DNA of 64,000 nucleotides from Streptomyces sp. 71268 (GTDB lineage: Bacteria; Actinomycetota; Actinomycetes; Streptomycetales; Streptomycetaceae), in NCBI RefSeq assembly GCF_029392895.1, contig NZ_CP114200.1:4495001-4559000 (forward strand), given 5' to 3'. The position numbers and the translations under genes are program-made. Below are positions 17,273 to 28,388 of this stretch, one piece after another. Numbering within the stretch: the stretch's first letter is position 1; every line of letters begins with the position of its first letter. The notes under the pieces are model-generated. The model did no database searches, was not told where the DNA came from, and saw only the letters and a list, made by a program, of their open reading frames with translations.

Positions 17273-18667
17273 TCATGCCGGACCGTCGCCGTCGGTGCTC
17301 TGCGATGCCGCGGCGGCCTCCGCCAGTCTGCGGTGTTCGGCGGCCTTCTCCTCGTAGATCGCCGCCATTCGCAGGTGGTAGTCAGGCCGGTCGAGTTCGT
17401 AGATGTCCGGAACGCCGTCCTGATCCTCGTCGCGCTCCTCCTCTTCGTACAACTTCTTGTACTTGTTGTTACGCAGCTTGAGCAGCACGCTGGCGAAGAC
17501 CGCGGCCAGCACCGAGCCGATCAGGACCGCCGCCTTCACCTCGTCGGCCAGCAGCGGGTCGTCGGTGAAGGCCAGCTCGCCGATGAGCAGCGAGACGGTG
17601 AAGCCGATGCCCGCGAGCGAGGCGACGGCCAGCACGTCGGCCCAGGCCAGTTCGTCGTTCAGCTCCGCCTTGGTGAACCGCGCGGCCAGCCACGAACCGC
17701 CGAAGACCCCTATGGTCTTGCCGATCACCAGGCCGAGCACCACGCCCAGCGTCTCCGGCTTGGTGAACACGTCAGCCACCGCGCCGCCCGAGATGGAGAC
17801 GCCCGCCGCGAACAGCGCGAACAGCGGCACCGCCAGCCCCGCCGACACCGGCCGCACCAGGTGCTCGATGCGCTCGCCGGGGGAGTGCTCCTCGCCCTCG
17901 CGCACGGTGCACCGCAGCATCAGACCCATGGCCACGCCGGCGACCGTCGCGTGCACGCCGCTGGCGTGCATGAACGCCCAGACCACCACGGCCAGCGGCA
18001 GGTACACGTACCAGCCGCGCACCCCCAGTCGGAGCAGCCCCCAGAAGACGGCGAGCCCGACGAAGGAGAGCACGAGCGCGACCACGTTGATGTCGGTCGT
18101 GAAGAAGACCGCGATGATCAGGATGGCGAACAGGTCGTCAACGACGGCCAGGGTGAGCAGGAACGCGCGCAACGAGGCGGGCAGCGCGGTCCCGATCACG
18201 GCGAGTACGGCCAGCGCGAACGCGATGTCCGTCGCCGTCGGCACCGCCCAGCCGTCCATGCTGCCGCCACCGCTGAGGGAGACCACGGTGTAGACGAGCG
18301 CGGGCACCGCCATGCCACACACGGCCGCGATCACCGGCAGCGCGGCGGCCTTGGGGTCGCGCAACTCGCCGGCCACGAGTTCGCGCTTGAGCTCGATGCC
18401 GGCGACGAAGAAGAAGATGGTGAGGAGACCGTCCTGGGCCCACGCGCCGATGCTCAGGTGCAGGTGGAGGGATTCGGGCCCGAACGAGAAGTCCCGGACA
18501 TCGTTGTACGTGTCACCGAGCGGCGTGTTGGTCAGCAGCAGGGCCGCCACCGCGGCGACGAGCAGCAGTACGCCGCCCACCGTCTCCGTGCGGAGGGCTT
18601 CCGCGACGTAGTTCCGCTCGGGGAGGGAGAGTCGTCCAAGGAACTTGCGGTTACCGGGCGTGGCCAC
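17273..18667 (-). CDS. nhaA: Na+/H+ antiporter NhaA
   Basis: This is an electrogenic sodium/proton antiporter of the plasma membrane, 464 residues with 12 segments. It contains TIFFFVAGIELKRELV, PTATDIAFALAVLAV and the paired catalytic aspartates LAVVDDLFAI. GTG 18667 (VATPGNRKFLG) is chosen for the Shine-Dalgarno GGAGGTCAG 6 nt before it. An upstream start would add 31 residues of non-family sequence. The C-terminus extends past the last helix into a charged tail (YEEEERDEDQDGVPD) that includes an Asp-rich stretch and a coiled region ending in AAASQSTDGDGPA. Confidence 0.93.
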   Translation of the reverse strand: MATPGNRKFLGRLSLPERNYVAEALRTETVGGVLLLVAAVAALLLTNTPLGDTYNDVRDFSFGPESLHLHLSIGAWAQDGLLTIFFFVAGIELKRELVAGELRDPKAAALPVIAAVCGMAVPALVYTVVSLSGGGSMDGWAVPTATDIAFALAVLAVIGTALPASLRAFLLTLAVVDDLFAILIIAVFFTTDINVVALVLSFVGLAVFWGLLRLGVRGWYVYLPLAVVVWAFMHASGVHATVAGVAMGLMLRCTVREGEEHSPGERIEHLVRPVSAGLAVPLFALFAAGVSISGGAVADVFTKPETLGVVLGLVIGKTIGVFGGSWLAARFTKAELNDELAWADVLAVASLAGIGFTVSLLIGELAFTDDPLLADEVKAAVLIGSVLAAVFASVLLKLRNNKYKKLYEEEERDEDQDGVPDIYELDRPDYHLRMAAIYEEKAAEHRRLAEAAAASQSTDGDGPA

Positions 18668-19192
18668 GACGGGCTGACCTCCAGGAGCGGGGCGACTGCG
18701 GATACACCTGTGGTGTATGCCGACCAGACTTCCCGGCGCACCCTGTAACTTTGTCGCCAAATTTACGCGACGGCCCCCAGCTTAACCGGAACGGCCGATC
18801 CGCGCTCCGGTCGCGCAGCCGCGATTTTCCCCGGGTGCGTCCACCTCGACGCCGCTGAGCTGCGCTTTTCCGCCGCTGCGGGCATCCGCGACGCGGGCTC
18901 CTGTCGCTGTGGGCTCCTGTCGCCGTGGGGCCGCCTGGCGGGAGGTGCGGGGAGCGGCGTGCGGCCCGGCGCGGTCCGTGCGGGACGGGTCGCGGGGCGG
19001 GCGACTGCGGGTGTGGGCCGGCCCCTCGGGGCGAGTGTGGCGCTGTGGGCGTGCGGGCCAGCCGTGGGTGCCGCGGCCGGCCCGAGCTGGCTGGGCTGCG
19101 GATCGGTCACCGACGCGCCGGGCCGGTGGCCGGCCCGGCGCGTCCCCGTCTTCCGGGTGGTGTGCTGCCTACTCCCGCTCTCAGCCCCGCGC
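18668..19192. other. 525 bp spacer between nhaA and acs
   Basis: The first 100 bp next to nhaA are less GC-rich (ACACCTGTGGTGTATGC is a partial palindrome) and probably hold its promoter. The rest is GC-rich with no supported gene. Confidence 0.5.
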
Positions 19193-21154
<1,962 letters not shown>

Positions 21155-21241
21155 GACTTCTCCCATTCCCAGGGTGCCCGTTGTGTCCCAGCTCATAGCT
21201 CATCAGCCTGCGGCACGCTCTGACAAGGGCTGTTGATAAAA

Positions 21242-21257
21242 ATTGGTGTAGACCTTT
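21242..21257. promoter_or_regulatory. dre-like site (DasR-type) upstream of acs
   Basis: ATTGGTGTAGACCTTT matches the DasR-responsive element ACTGGTCTAGACCACT at 12 of 16 positions. It lies about 90 bp upstream of the acs GTG, beyond the probable -35. Control of acetate activation by the GlcNAc-sensing repressor DasR would follow if confirmed. Confidence 0.4.
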
Positions 21258-21305
21258 ACCGGGTGACGCCTCATGGCCCCGTGCTTCCGGCCGCTTCCGG
21301 GAGTT

Positions 21306-24101
21306 TTATGGCATGGCTCGGCCCGACTGGTTGTGCGGGCGGCGATCACGGTGTGTGGCCCCGGCTTCGCTGGGAGCAGCCGCCTCGCCCGCGTGCTCCG
21401 AACCGGCCGAGCCCACGGTCTCGGAGGTGCGCGGGCCCGAGCCGGGCTCTCGACTGGTCTCCCCGCCCGTCGCCCCGCTCGAGCCCGTGCCCGTCGCCCG
21501 AACACCCTGGCCCGAATGGCCTGCCGAGCGGACCGCGCTGCCGGCCGGTTCGGGTACCCGGGCCGCCCCGGAGCCCGCCGCCGAAGGCGTGTGCTCGTGG
21601 GGGTGCGTTCGGCCGCCCGCAGGCTCCTCCTGTCGGGAGCCCAGGCACAGCGCGGAGGTCTCCGCCCGCTCCGACCCGCCGGTGTGCGGTGGCCGGGGGC
21701 AGGCATGGACGCCGTCCCACTCGCGCTGCTCATCCGGGTGCGGGCCCGCCCCAGGCAGGAGCGCGGCCTCCGGTGCCAGGAGGGCGTCGGGGAGTTGCTC
21801 CGCAGGGCCGGCATGCTCGGGAGCTGCCGGGCTCTCCGGTGCGACGGCGGAGAACACTCCGGAGGCGGGGTCCAGGACGTACGCCTGGGCTTCCGCCACG
21901 TGGAAGTACATTCCGTGCAGCGCGAGCGTGCCCTCGCGCACTCGGCGGGCCACGCACGCGTGGGCCATCAGGTGCTCAAGCTGCTGCTGCACGTTCACCA
22001 GGGCCAGCAGCTCCGTGTCGTCCGCCACCGGGCGTCCGTCGAGGGACACGGTCGGGTGCGTGCTCGCACCGCCGCCGGAGGCCTGCTCGACCTCTCCCTC
22101 CTTCACTCGCTCCAGCCGCTCCAGGCTGGGCCCGCCATGACGCAACCAGCGGGAGAGCGGGGTGTCGTCGGCGGGCTTGCCCGCGGAGTCGAGCAGCGCC
22201 TGCATGGCTCCGCACCCCGAGTGGCCGCAAACGGTCAGGGAACTGACCTTGAGCACGTCCACCGCGTACTCGATGGCCGCGGCCACCGAGTCACAGGCGC
22301 TGTCGTCGTCGGAGGGCGGCGTCAGGTTCCCGACGTTGCGCACGGTGAACAGGTCCCCCGGCCCGCTGGAGGTGATCATGCTGGTGACGAGCCGGGAGTC
22401 CGCGCAGGTCAGGAAGAGCTGGCTGGGGCGCTGGCCCTCGCGCGCCAACCGGGCCAACTCCTCGCGGACCAGAGGGGCGGTGTTGCGCTGGAAGGCGCTG
22501 ACTCCGCCGATGAGCTGACTGCTGCTCGGCTTGTCCCGCCGCGCGGGGGCCAGGGGCCGGGTGCAGTGGTGGTTGCGCCATGGCATCCAGGGCCTACACG
22601 GCTGCGCGTGCGCGTGCGCGCTGGCCGGCTCGACCAGGGGGCGACCGGTGCGCCCGCCGAGCTGCACCCAACCGCCGGCCGAACGGTACCCCTGGGCCCA
22701 GGACTGGAGGGCGTCGTACGCCGCGTGGTCCATGAACGAGCCGTGCAGCTCGACCACCACGCTGCGGCGTTCCGGCAGTTGGCCCAGCACGCGGCTCAGC
22801 CGGGGAACGGCGAGGAAGGTGAGCTGGCCGTTGACGCGCACCCGCAGGCAATCGGTCTCGCCGGTGACCGTGATCTGGGTGCGGGTGAGGCGGCGAAACG
22901 CGGTGATGACGGCCACCACCCCACCGACGGCCACCCCCTGGAGTACTCCGAAGAGGACGACCGAGCCCAGGGTCGCCGCGTAGACCGGGAACTCGCGGTG
23001 CCGCTGCACGTGCTTGATGTGTGCGAAGTTCACCATCTGGATGCCGACCATCATGACCAGTGCCGCCAGTGCCGCCAGGGGGATGAACTCCAGCGCCGTG
23101 GCGAGCAGCCCGGTGCACAGCAGGACCCAGACCCCGTGCAGCACGGTGGAACCCCGACTCGCCGCCCCGGCCCTCACGTTGGCCGAGCCACGCATGGCGC
23201 CACCGGCCACCGGTAGGCCGCCGAGGAGACCGGAGGCCATGTTGGCCGCCCCCTGTCCGGCCAGCTCGCGGTCCAGTCGGGTCTGTGTCCCCCGCGTGCC
23301 GGGCCGCGCGGCCTGCAACCGATCGACCGCGACGGCGGAGAGCAGGGACTCCATGCTGGCCACCAACGTCACCGTCAGCACGGCGGCGGCCACACCGAGC
23401 ACCGGGCCGTCCGGCGGCGACGGCAGGCCCTGCAACTGCAGTGAGGGCAGGTCGACGCGGGGGACGGCGAACCCGGCGCTCAGCGCGGTCCCGGCGCCGA
23501 CCGCGGCCAACGGGCCGGGGACGAGCCGCGCCAGCCGCCCGCCGCGGCCGGGAAGTCGCGGCCAGGACACGAGCACGGCGACCGTCACCGCGCCGACCAG
23601 CAACGCCGCGGCGTGCGGGCGGAACAGCTCGGACGCGAGGGCGGTGAGGTTGTCGAGGGTCGAGCCGTGCGGGTTCTCGCCGAGCATGACCCTCAACTGG
23701 CCGATGGCGATGACCACGCCGATACCCGCCAGCATCCCGTGCACGATCGCCGGGCTGACCGCGAGCGCCGCGCGGGCGACCCGCAGCGCCCCCAGGGCCA
23801 TCTGGGCCAGTCCCGCCGCCACGGTGATGGCGCACGTCGCGGACCAGCCGTAGCGCTGGACCAGGTCGGCCGTCACCACGACCAGCCCGGTAGCAGCCCC
23901 GCTGACCTGGAGCGGAGCACCGCCGAGCAGCCCCGCCACGATGCCGCCGACGACGGCTGCGATCAGCCCGGCCTGAAGGGGCGCGCCAGTGGCCAACGCC
24001 AGCCCGAGTGAGAGGGGGATGGCGATGAGAAAGATGACGATCGAGGCCGCGAGGTCCCTGCGCGCGGAGGCGCGATCGACCTGGCTCCAGAGCTGCAACA
24101 T
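21306..24101 (-). CDS. SulP-family transporter fused to STAS and beta-carbonic anhydrase
   Basis: A single 931-residue polypeptide joins an inorganic-anion/bicarbonate transporter to an enzyme interconverting CO2 and bicarbonate. SulP membrane domain: residues 1-400. STAS domain: about 410-490. Beta-carbonic anhydrase: about 530-740, with zinc ligands Cys566 (CADSR), His627 and Cys630 (CGHSGCGAM) and the Asp568-Arg570 dyad. The final 175 residues are a disordered Gly/Ser/Glu/Pro tail. GGAGGAGACGGGA precedes ATG 24101. Fusions of this order occur in mycobacteria, so bicarbonate uptake is the likely task. The tail is unusually long. It is divergent from the deacetylase-like lipoprotein gene. 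Confidence 0.9.
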   Translation of the reverse strand: MLQLWSQVDRASARRDLAASIVIFLIAIPLSLGLALATGAPLQAGLIAAVVGGIVAGLLGGAPLQVSGAATGLVVVTADLVQRYGWSATCAITVAAGLAQMALGALRVARAALAVSPAIVHGMLAGIGVVIAIGQLRVMLGENPHGSTLDNLTALASELFRPHAAALLVGAVTVAVLVSWPRLPGRGGRLARLVPGPLAAVGAGTALSAGFAVPRVDLPSLQLQGLPSPPDGPVLGVAAAVLTVTLVASMESLLSAVAVDRLQAARPGTRGTQTRLDRELAGQGAANMASGLLGGLPVAGGAMRGSANVRAGAASRGSTVLHGVWVLLCTGLLATALEFIPLAALAALVMMVGIQMVNFAHIKHVQRHREFPVYAATLGSVVLFGVLQGVAVGGVVAVITAFRRLTRTQITVTGETDCLRVRVNGQLTFLAVPRLSRVLGQLPERRSVVVELHGSFMDHAAYDALQSWAQGYRSAGGWVQLGGRTGRPLVEPASAHAHAQPCRPWMPWRNHHCTRPLAPARRDKPSSSQLIGGVSAFQRNTAPLVREELARLAREGQRPSQLFLTCADSRLVTSMITSSGPGDLFTVRNVGNLTPPSDDDSACDSVAAAIEYAVDVLKVSSLTVCGHSGCGAMQALLDSAGKPADDTPLSRWLRHGGPSLERLERVKEGEVEQASGGGASTHPTVSLDGRPVADDTELLALVNVQQQLEHLMAHACVARRVREGTLALHGMYFHVAEAQAYVLDPASGVFSAVAPESPAAPEHAGPAEQLPDALLAPEAALLPGAGPHPDEQREWDGVHACPRPPHTGGSERAETSALCLGSRQEEPAGGRTHPHEHTPSAAGSGAARVPEPAGSAVRSAGHSGQGVRATGTGSSGATGGETSREPGSGPRTSETVGSAGSEHAGEAAAPSEAGATHRDRRPHNQSGRAMP

Positions 24102-24583
24102 TCCCGTCTCCTCCGGGTCTGCGCGGTCGTGGACGAGGCCACGACCGTGGGCACGGCGTACTGCGGTGGGCTGCTGTGGGCTCCGATGGAGCCCGCGTAC
24201 TGGTGGGCGGTCTTGAGGAAGCCGTGCACCGCTGAGCCAGGACTGCGGAAGGCGGCGGTGCCGGAGCGATGCCCGTGCGCCGGACGACGGGGTGGGTGAC
24301 CGGCAGCGACTCGGGGATTCGGCCAGACATGGTGCTAAAAGGGGCGAACCCACCGCGAGTGATAACGGTACGTACTTGATCCGTTACTCTCAAGCATCGG
24401 TAAACGAATCGTAATGCCAGGTAAAGGCCGCGCGGAAGAGGTTCCGAGCGGCCGCGCCAGTCATTCCACCTATCGAGTGAGTGCCGGTTTAGGAACTCTC
24501 CCCGCTTCTTACCTATTAGATGACTTATGAGGTGTTTGCCCGCCTCCCCGTGGGCGCTCAGAAGTCAGGAAGCGAGGCGGCAG
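24102..24583. other. 482 bp divergent promoter region
   Basis: The part from 24330 to 24560 is distinctly less GC-rich (TAACGGTACG, TTACCTATTAGATG) and should contain promoters for both flanking genes. No specific operator is recognised. Confidence 0.5.
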
Positions 24584-26020
24584 ATGACGACGGCACGCAA
24601 GGCCACGGCGGGGCTGTTCCTGACGGCGATACTCGTCGGGATAGCCGGCTGCTCCGGCGGCTCAGGGGACTCCGACGCGGAGAGCGAGGAGAAGGCGCCG
24701 GCGCCCAAGGCCGCGAAGCCCTTGCGCCTGATAGGCGACGGCTCGACCGCGTACACCGGTGCCCAGCCCCGTCAGCCGAACTTCCAGCGACTGCGCGTCG
24801 GGCAGCGACCGCCGCAGTTCGTCGTCTTCTCCTGGGACGGCGCTGGCGAGGACAGTCAGCGACTGTTCTCCCGGTTCCGCGAGGTGGGGAAGCGGTACGA
24901 CGCGACGATGACGTACTTCCTCAGCGGCGTGTACATGCTCCCCGAGGCCAAGAAGGGGCTCTACCGCCCGCCCAAGCACGCGCCCGGCGCCTCGGACATA
25001 GGTTTCAACGACACCAAGGGCATCCGGGACACCGCCGCCCAGCTCGCCGGAGCCTGGCGCGACGGCAACGAGATAGGCACGCACTTCAACGGCCACTTCT
25101 GCGGCCCCGACAGGGGCGTTGGCACCTGGTCGGTGGATGAGTGGCGCAGTGAGATCCGACAGGCCGAGTCGTTCGTCAAGAACTGGAAGACCAACACCGG
25201 CCTTCTCGACGCCCAGCCGCTGCCGTTCGACTACAGCGCGGAACTCGTCGGAGGCCGCGCCCCCTGCCTCGAAGGCCAGCGCAACCTGATACCCGCCGCC
25301 CGCTCCATGGGCTTCCGCTACGACGCCAGCGCCTCCGGCGGCCGGCAGGTCTGGCCCACCAAGCAGGGCGGCATCTGGGACTTCCCGCTACAGCAGGTGC
25401 CCATGCCGGGACGCGCCTTCGAGACGCTGTCCATGGACTACAACTTCCTGGTCAACCAGTCCGGCACGACCCGCGGAGACCGCGCCAAGCACGCCACCTG
25501 GGGCAACCAGATGCGCGACGGACTGTTGGCCGCCTTCGACCGCGCGTACCGCGGCAATCGGGCGCCGCTGCTGGTCGGCAACCACTTCGAGTCATGGAAC
25601 GGCGGCACGTACATGCGTGCCGTCGAGGAGACCATCAAGAAGGTGTGCCCACGACCGGACGTGCGCTGCGTGTCGTTCAAGCAGCTCGCCGACTGGATGG
25701 ACGCCCAGGACCCGCGAGTCCTGGAGAAGCTGCGCAAGCTGGACGTAGGCGAGCGGCCGAAGGGCGGCTGGGCCGCGTACCTCAAAGCCAAAACGGCCCC
25801 GTCGGCCGTGACCCCGCCGGACGGGCAGCGCCCCGCGAGCGACGTGGCGGCCGAGGGCCGCACCACGGACCAGAGTGCTGGGGCCGCGCGTACGCACGGC
25901 GCGCACCCCGCTCCCGGGCGGCCGGGGGCCGCACCGCGCGTCGCTGAGTGGTCGCCCGGAACCGTGTGGCAACCCTTCGGTAGCGGTCTCAAGGGTTGGG
26001 TCAGGCCGGCTGCCGGCTAG
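24584..26020 (+). CDS. Lipoprotein with polysaccharide-deacetylase-like fold
   Basis: The 478-residue product has a lipoprotein signal with lipobox (IAGC at residues 20-23) and is therefore anchored outside the membrane. It continues with FVVFSWDGAGEDSQ, DATMTYFLSGVYM, GNEIGTHFNGHFC and APLLVGNHFESWNGG. Asp in SWDG and the His in GTHFNGH resemble the NodB deacetylase metal site, and FFLSG-type segments agree. ATG 24584 has GGAAGCGAGG upstream. The C-terminus after residue 410 is Ala/Pro-rich low complexity. Its 3' end overlaps the convergent CooC-like gene by 20 bp. Substrate unknown. Confidence 0.75.
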   Translation: MTTARKATAGLFLTAILVGIAGCSGGSGDSDAESEEKAPAPKAAKPLRLIGDGSTAYTGAQPRQPNFQRLRVGQRPPQFVVFSWDGAGEDSQRLFSRFREVGKRYDATMTYFLSGVYMLPEAKKGLYRPPKHAPGASDIGFNDTKGIRDTAAQLAGAWRDGNEIGTHFNGHFCGPDRGVGTWSVDEWRSEIRQAESFVKNWKTNTGLLDAQPLPFDYSAELVGGRAPCLEGQRNLIPAARSMGFRYDASASGGRQVWPTKQGGIWDFPLQQVPMPGRAFETLSMDYNFLVNQSGTTRGDRAKHATWGNQMRDGLLAAFDRAYRGNRAPLLVGNHFESWNGGTYMRAVEETIKKVCPRPDVRCVSFKQLADWMDAQDPRVLEKLRKLDVGERPKGGWAAYLKAKTAPSAVTPPDGQRPASDVAAEGRTTDQSAGAARTHGAHPAPGRPGAAPRVAEWSPGTVWQPFGSGLKGWVRPAAG

Positions 26021-26990
26021 CGGCGGGTCGTTCGTCCAGGGTGAACGCCGGATCGACCTGGGCCGCCAGGTCCGCGCCGGTCCGCGCGTTCCCCCAGCTC
26101 TCCGCGTTCCTGAGGTGGAAGTGGACCATCTGGCGGGTGTAGCGCTCCCAGTCGCGTGAGGCGTACGCGGCGTCCGCGGTCTCGTGGAGGACGCGCAGCG
26201 CCTGCCGGTTGGCCGCTTCCAGGGTGTCGAACCTGGGCGGGCGGCCCTTCTCCATCGTTCGCACCCACTCCGAGTGGCCGAAGGTGACGAGCAGGTCCTC
26301 GCCGACCTCGTCGCGCAGGAAGGCGAGGTCGTCGGGGCCCTGCACCTTGTTGCCCACCACGCGCAGGGCGACGCCGAAGTCCCGCGCGTACTCCTTGTAC
26401 TGCCGGTAGACCGCGGTTCCCTTCCTGGTCGGTTCCGCCACGAGGAACGTCATGTCGAAGCGGGTGAACATGCCGGAGGCGAACGAGTCGCTGCCCGCCG
26501 TCATGTCCACGACGATGAACTCGTGTCGGCCGTCGACCAGGTGGTTCAGGCACAGCTCCACCGCGCCGACCTTGGAGTGGTAGCAGGCCACGCCGAGGTC
26601 GGATTCGGTGAAGGGGCCGGTCGCCATGAGGCGCGCCTCGCCGTCGTCGAGACGGACCGTGCGGGCGCAGGCGTCGAAGACGGGGTTGTCGTCGCCGACC
26701 CGCAGCAGCCGCGATCCCGCTCCGGGTGGCGTCGTCTTGATCATGGTCTCGGTCGAGGCGATGCGGGGGTTGGTCCCGCGCAGGTACTCCTTGATGAGCG
26801 GGAGTTGGGCGCCCATGGCGGGCGGCGCGGAATCCGCGTGTTCGTCCAGGCCGAGCGCGGCTGCCAGGTGTTGGTTGATGTCCGCGTCGATGGCGATGAC
26901 GGGGACCCGGGCGGCGGCGAGGTGACGGATGAAGAGCGAGGACAGCGTGGTCTTGCCGCTGCCGCCCTTCCCTACGAAAGCGATCTTCAT
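26001..26990 (-). CDS. CooC/MinD-like P-loop ATPase
   Basis: The 329-residue protein has a deviant Walker A GKGGSGKTT at residues 7-15, the ADINQHLAAALG switch and VVDMTAGSDSFASG, as in CooC-type nickel-insertion and related MinD ATPases. The CooC metal-binding CxC is not evident. ATG 26990 is used; GTG 26996, two codons upstream, is equally possible because AGGTGA overlaps it. It diverges from the Fic-like gene with 102 bp between starts, a conserved-looking pair. The client is unknown. Confidence 0.75.
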   Translation of the reverse strand: MKIAFVGKGGSGKTTLSSLFIRHLAAARVPVIAIDADINQHLAAALGLDEHADSAPPAMGAQLPLIKEYLRGTNPRIASTETMIKTTPPGAGSRLLRVGDDNPVFDACARTVRLDDGEARLMATGPFTESDLGVACYHSKVGAVELCLNHLVDGRHEFIVVDMTAGSDSFASGMFTRFDMTFLVAEPTRKGTAVYRQYKEYARDFGVALRVVGNKVQGPDDLAFLRDEVGEDLLVTFGHSEWVRTMEKGRPPRFDTLEAANRQALRVLHETADAAYASRDWERYTRQMVHFHLRNAESWGNARTGADLAAQVDPAFTLDERPAASRQPA

Positions 26991-27079
26991 GTTCACCTAG
27001 CGTAGATGGACGGGTGGGGCTGGATGCTGCTCTTGGTGAAGAAGACCACTCCAATGAGGGGCGCGGCCTCCGATGTGCG

Positions 27080-27099
27080 TAGTGTCGTACTCATGAGTA
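27080..27099 (+). promoter_or_regulatory. Leaderless promoter and palindrome over the Fic-like start codon
   Basis: TAGTGT (27080-27085) lies 7 nt before ATG 27093, and the ATG is centred in the palindrome TACTCATGAGTA (27088-27099), flanked by TGTCG and CGACA. It could be an operator overlapping the transcription start. Confidence 0.4.
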
Positions 27100-27938
27100 G
27101 TGCGACATCCGATCCGCTGTCCACATTGGTGGCCCTGCCTGGGGTCGCCGACTCCGTCGACGCCGTCCGTAAGGCCGTTGACCGGGCGTACGGCCACCGG
27201 GTCATGCGCCGGCGCAGCCACGAGGTCACGGCCGAGGCCGCGCTGCGCGGTGCTCGCGGGTCGGCGGCGCTCGCCGGTGCTGACTGGGCGCTGGAGGAGG
27301 TGCGGCGGCGCACCGACTTCGGCGCGCAGGGCGAGCCGCGCACCGTCGGCGCGGCCCTGCGCCTCACGGCCGAGGCCGGGCAACTGCTCAGCGTGTGGCG
27401 GCAGTCGCCCCTCCGGGTGCTGGCCAGGCTGCACCTCGTGGCGGCGGGTGATGTCGCGCGAGGCGAGTCGGCGGACGGCGAGACGGATGTGGTGGGACGG
27501 CCCAGGCTCGCCGGCGAAGGGGTGGACGAGCCCCTGATCGAACTGCCGTTGCCGGACGCTGACGAGGTGGCGGGTCGACTGGATGGGCTGGCTCGCTTGC
27601 TGCTCGCGGGCACGGAGGCTCCTGCGCTGGTGGTCGCGGCTGTCGTGCATGGGGAACTGCTCGCGCTGCGGCCGTTCGGCTCGCGCAACGGGCTTGTCGC
27701 TCGCGCCGCTGAGCGGGTGGTCCTGGTCGGTAGTGGGTTGGACCCCAAGTCGATCTGCCCGGCTGAGGTTGGCTACGCCGAACAGGGGCGGGCCGAGTAC
27801 GTCGGCGCCCTTGAGGGCTATGCGTCGGGAACGCCTGAGGGAGTCGCCGCGTGGATCGTGCACTGTGGTCGGGCGGTCGAACTCGGGGTTCGCGAGACCA
27901 CCGCCGTGTGTGAGGCGCTCCAGCGCGGAGCGGCCTGA
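27093..27938 (+). CDS. Degenerate Fic-fold-like protein
   Basis: This 281-residue protein has a region (about residues 186-204, HGELLALRPFGSRNGLVAR) that lines up with the Fic core HPFxxGNGRxxR. The catalytic His is Arg193, the acidic residue is Ser, and the first Gly and the Arg after NG are replaced (Arg198, Leu201). Asn199, Gly200 and the last Arg204 remain. AMPylation is therefore unlikely. The N-terminal half has no recognised domain. Its start fits a leaderless mRNA. It is divergent from the CooC-like ATPase. The Fic relation is a reading by eye. Confidence 0.6.
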   Translation: MSSATSDPLSTLVALPGVADSVDAVRKAVDRAYGHRVMRRRSHEVTAEAALRGARGSAALAGADWALEEVRRRTDFGAQGEPRTVGAALRLTAEAGQLLSVWRQSPLRVLARLHLVAAGDVARGESADGETDVVGRPRLAGEGVDEPLIELPLPDADEVAGRLDGLARLLLAGTEAPALVVAAVVHGELLALRPFGSRNGLVARAAERVVLVGSGLDPKSICPAEVGYAEQGRAEYVGALEGYASGTPEGVAAWIVHCGRAVELGVRETTAVCEALQRGAA

Positions 27939-28388
27939 CGCACGGCGAGGCTCCTCGTCACGCGTGGGGTCGGTCGCGACTTCGCATGGACCTCAAGCGC
28001 CCCGTGCCGCCATGCGCGGGCGGGGGTGTCGCGAAGCTGGGCTGGTGGCGCTGCCGCCATGGGCGGGCCGACGCGCTCCTCGTGTTCCGCGGGCAGAGTT
28101 GCGGCGGCACCAGTTGCCTGTGGTGCCGCCGCTGGCACATCCGCTCGGTTACCATGCGTGCTCGAAACTGTGCCCATCAGGTCGGGAACTTTGCCCGCTA
28201 CCTGGTGCGGCTGGCCCGTAATCGACGGGTCGGCGTCGCGTGGGTGCCGAATGTCTGTGCGCGGTCCGTGGGGCCTTGATACGAAGGGCTTCCTCTCGGA
28301 TGTCCCCTGGTCTCGCGGGCCGTTGATTCCTTTCTACTCCCCTCGGTGAGGAAGCGGAACCCCCTCCCGCAGATATTTACTTTTGGTG
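27939..28388. other. 450 bp convergent spacer
   Basis: This lies between the Fic-like gene and the HAD gene. Base composition drops around 28320-28390, but no gene or hairpin terminator is clearly seen. Confidence 0.5.

Noticed and set aside
22594..24393. Second reverse frame of about 600 codons over the SulP gene
   Set aside because: Arg/Gly-rich shadow without hydrophobic segments.
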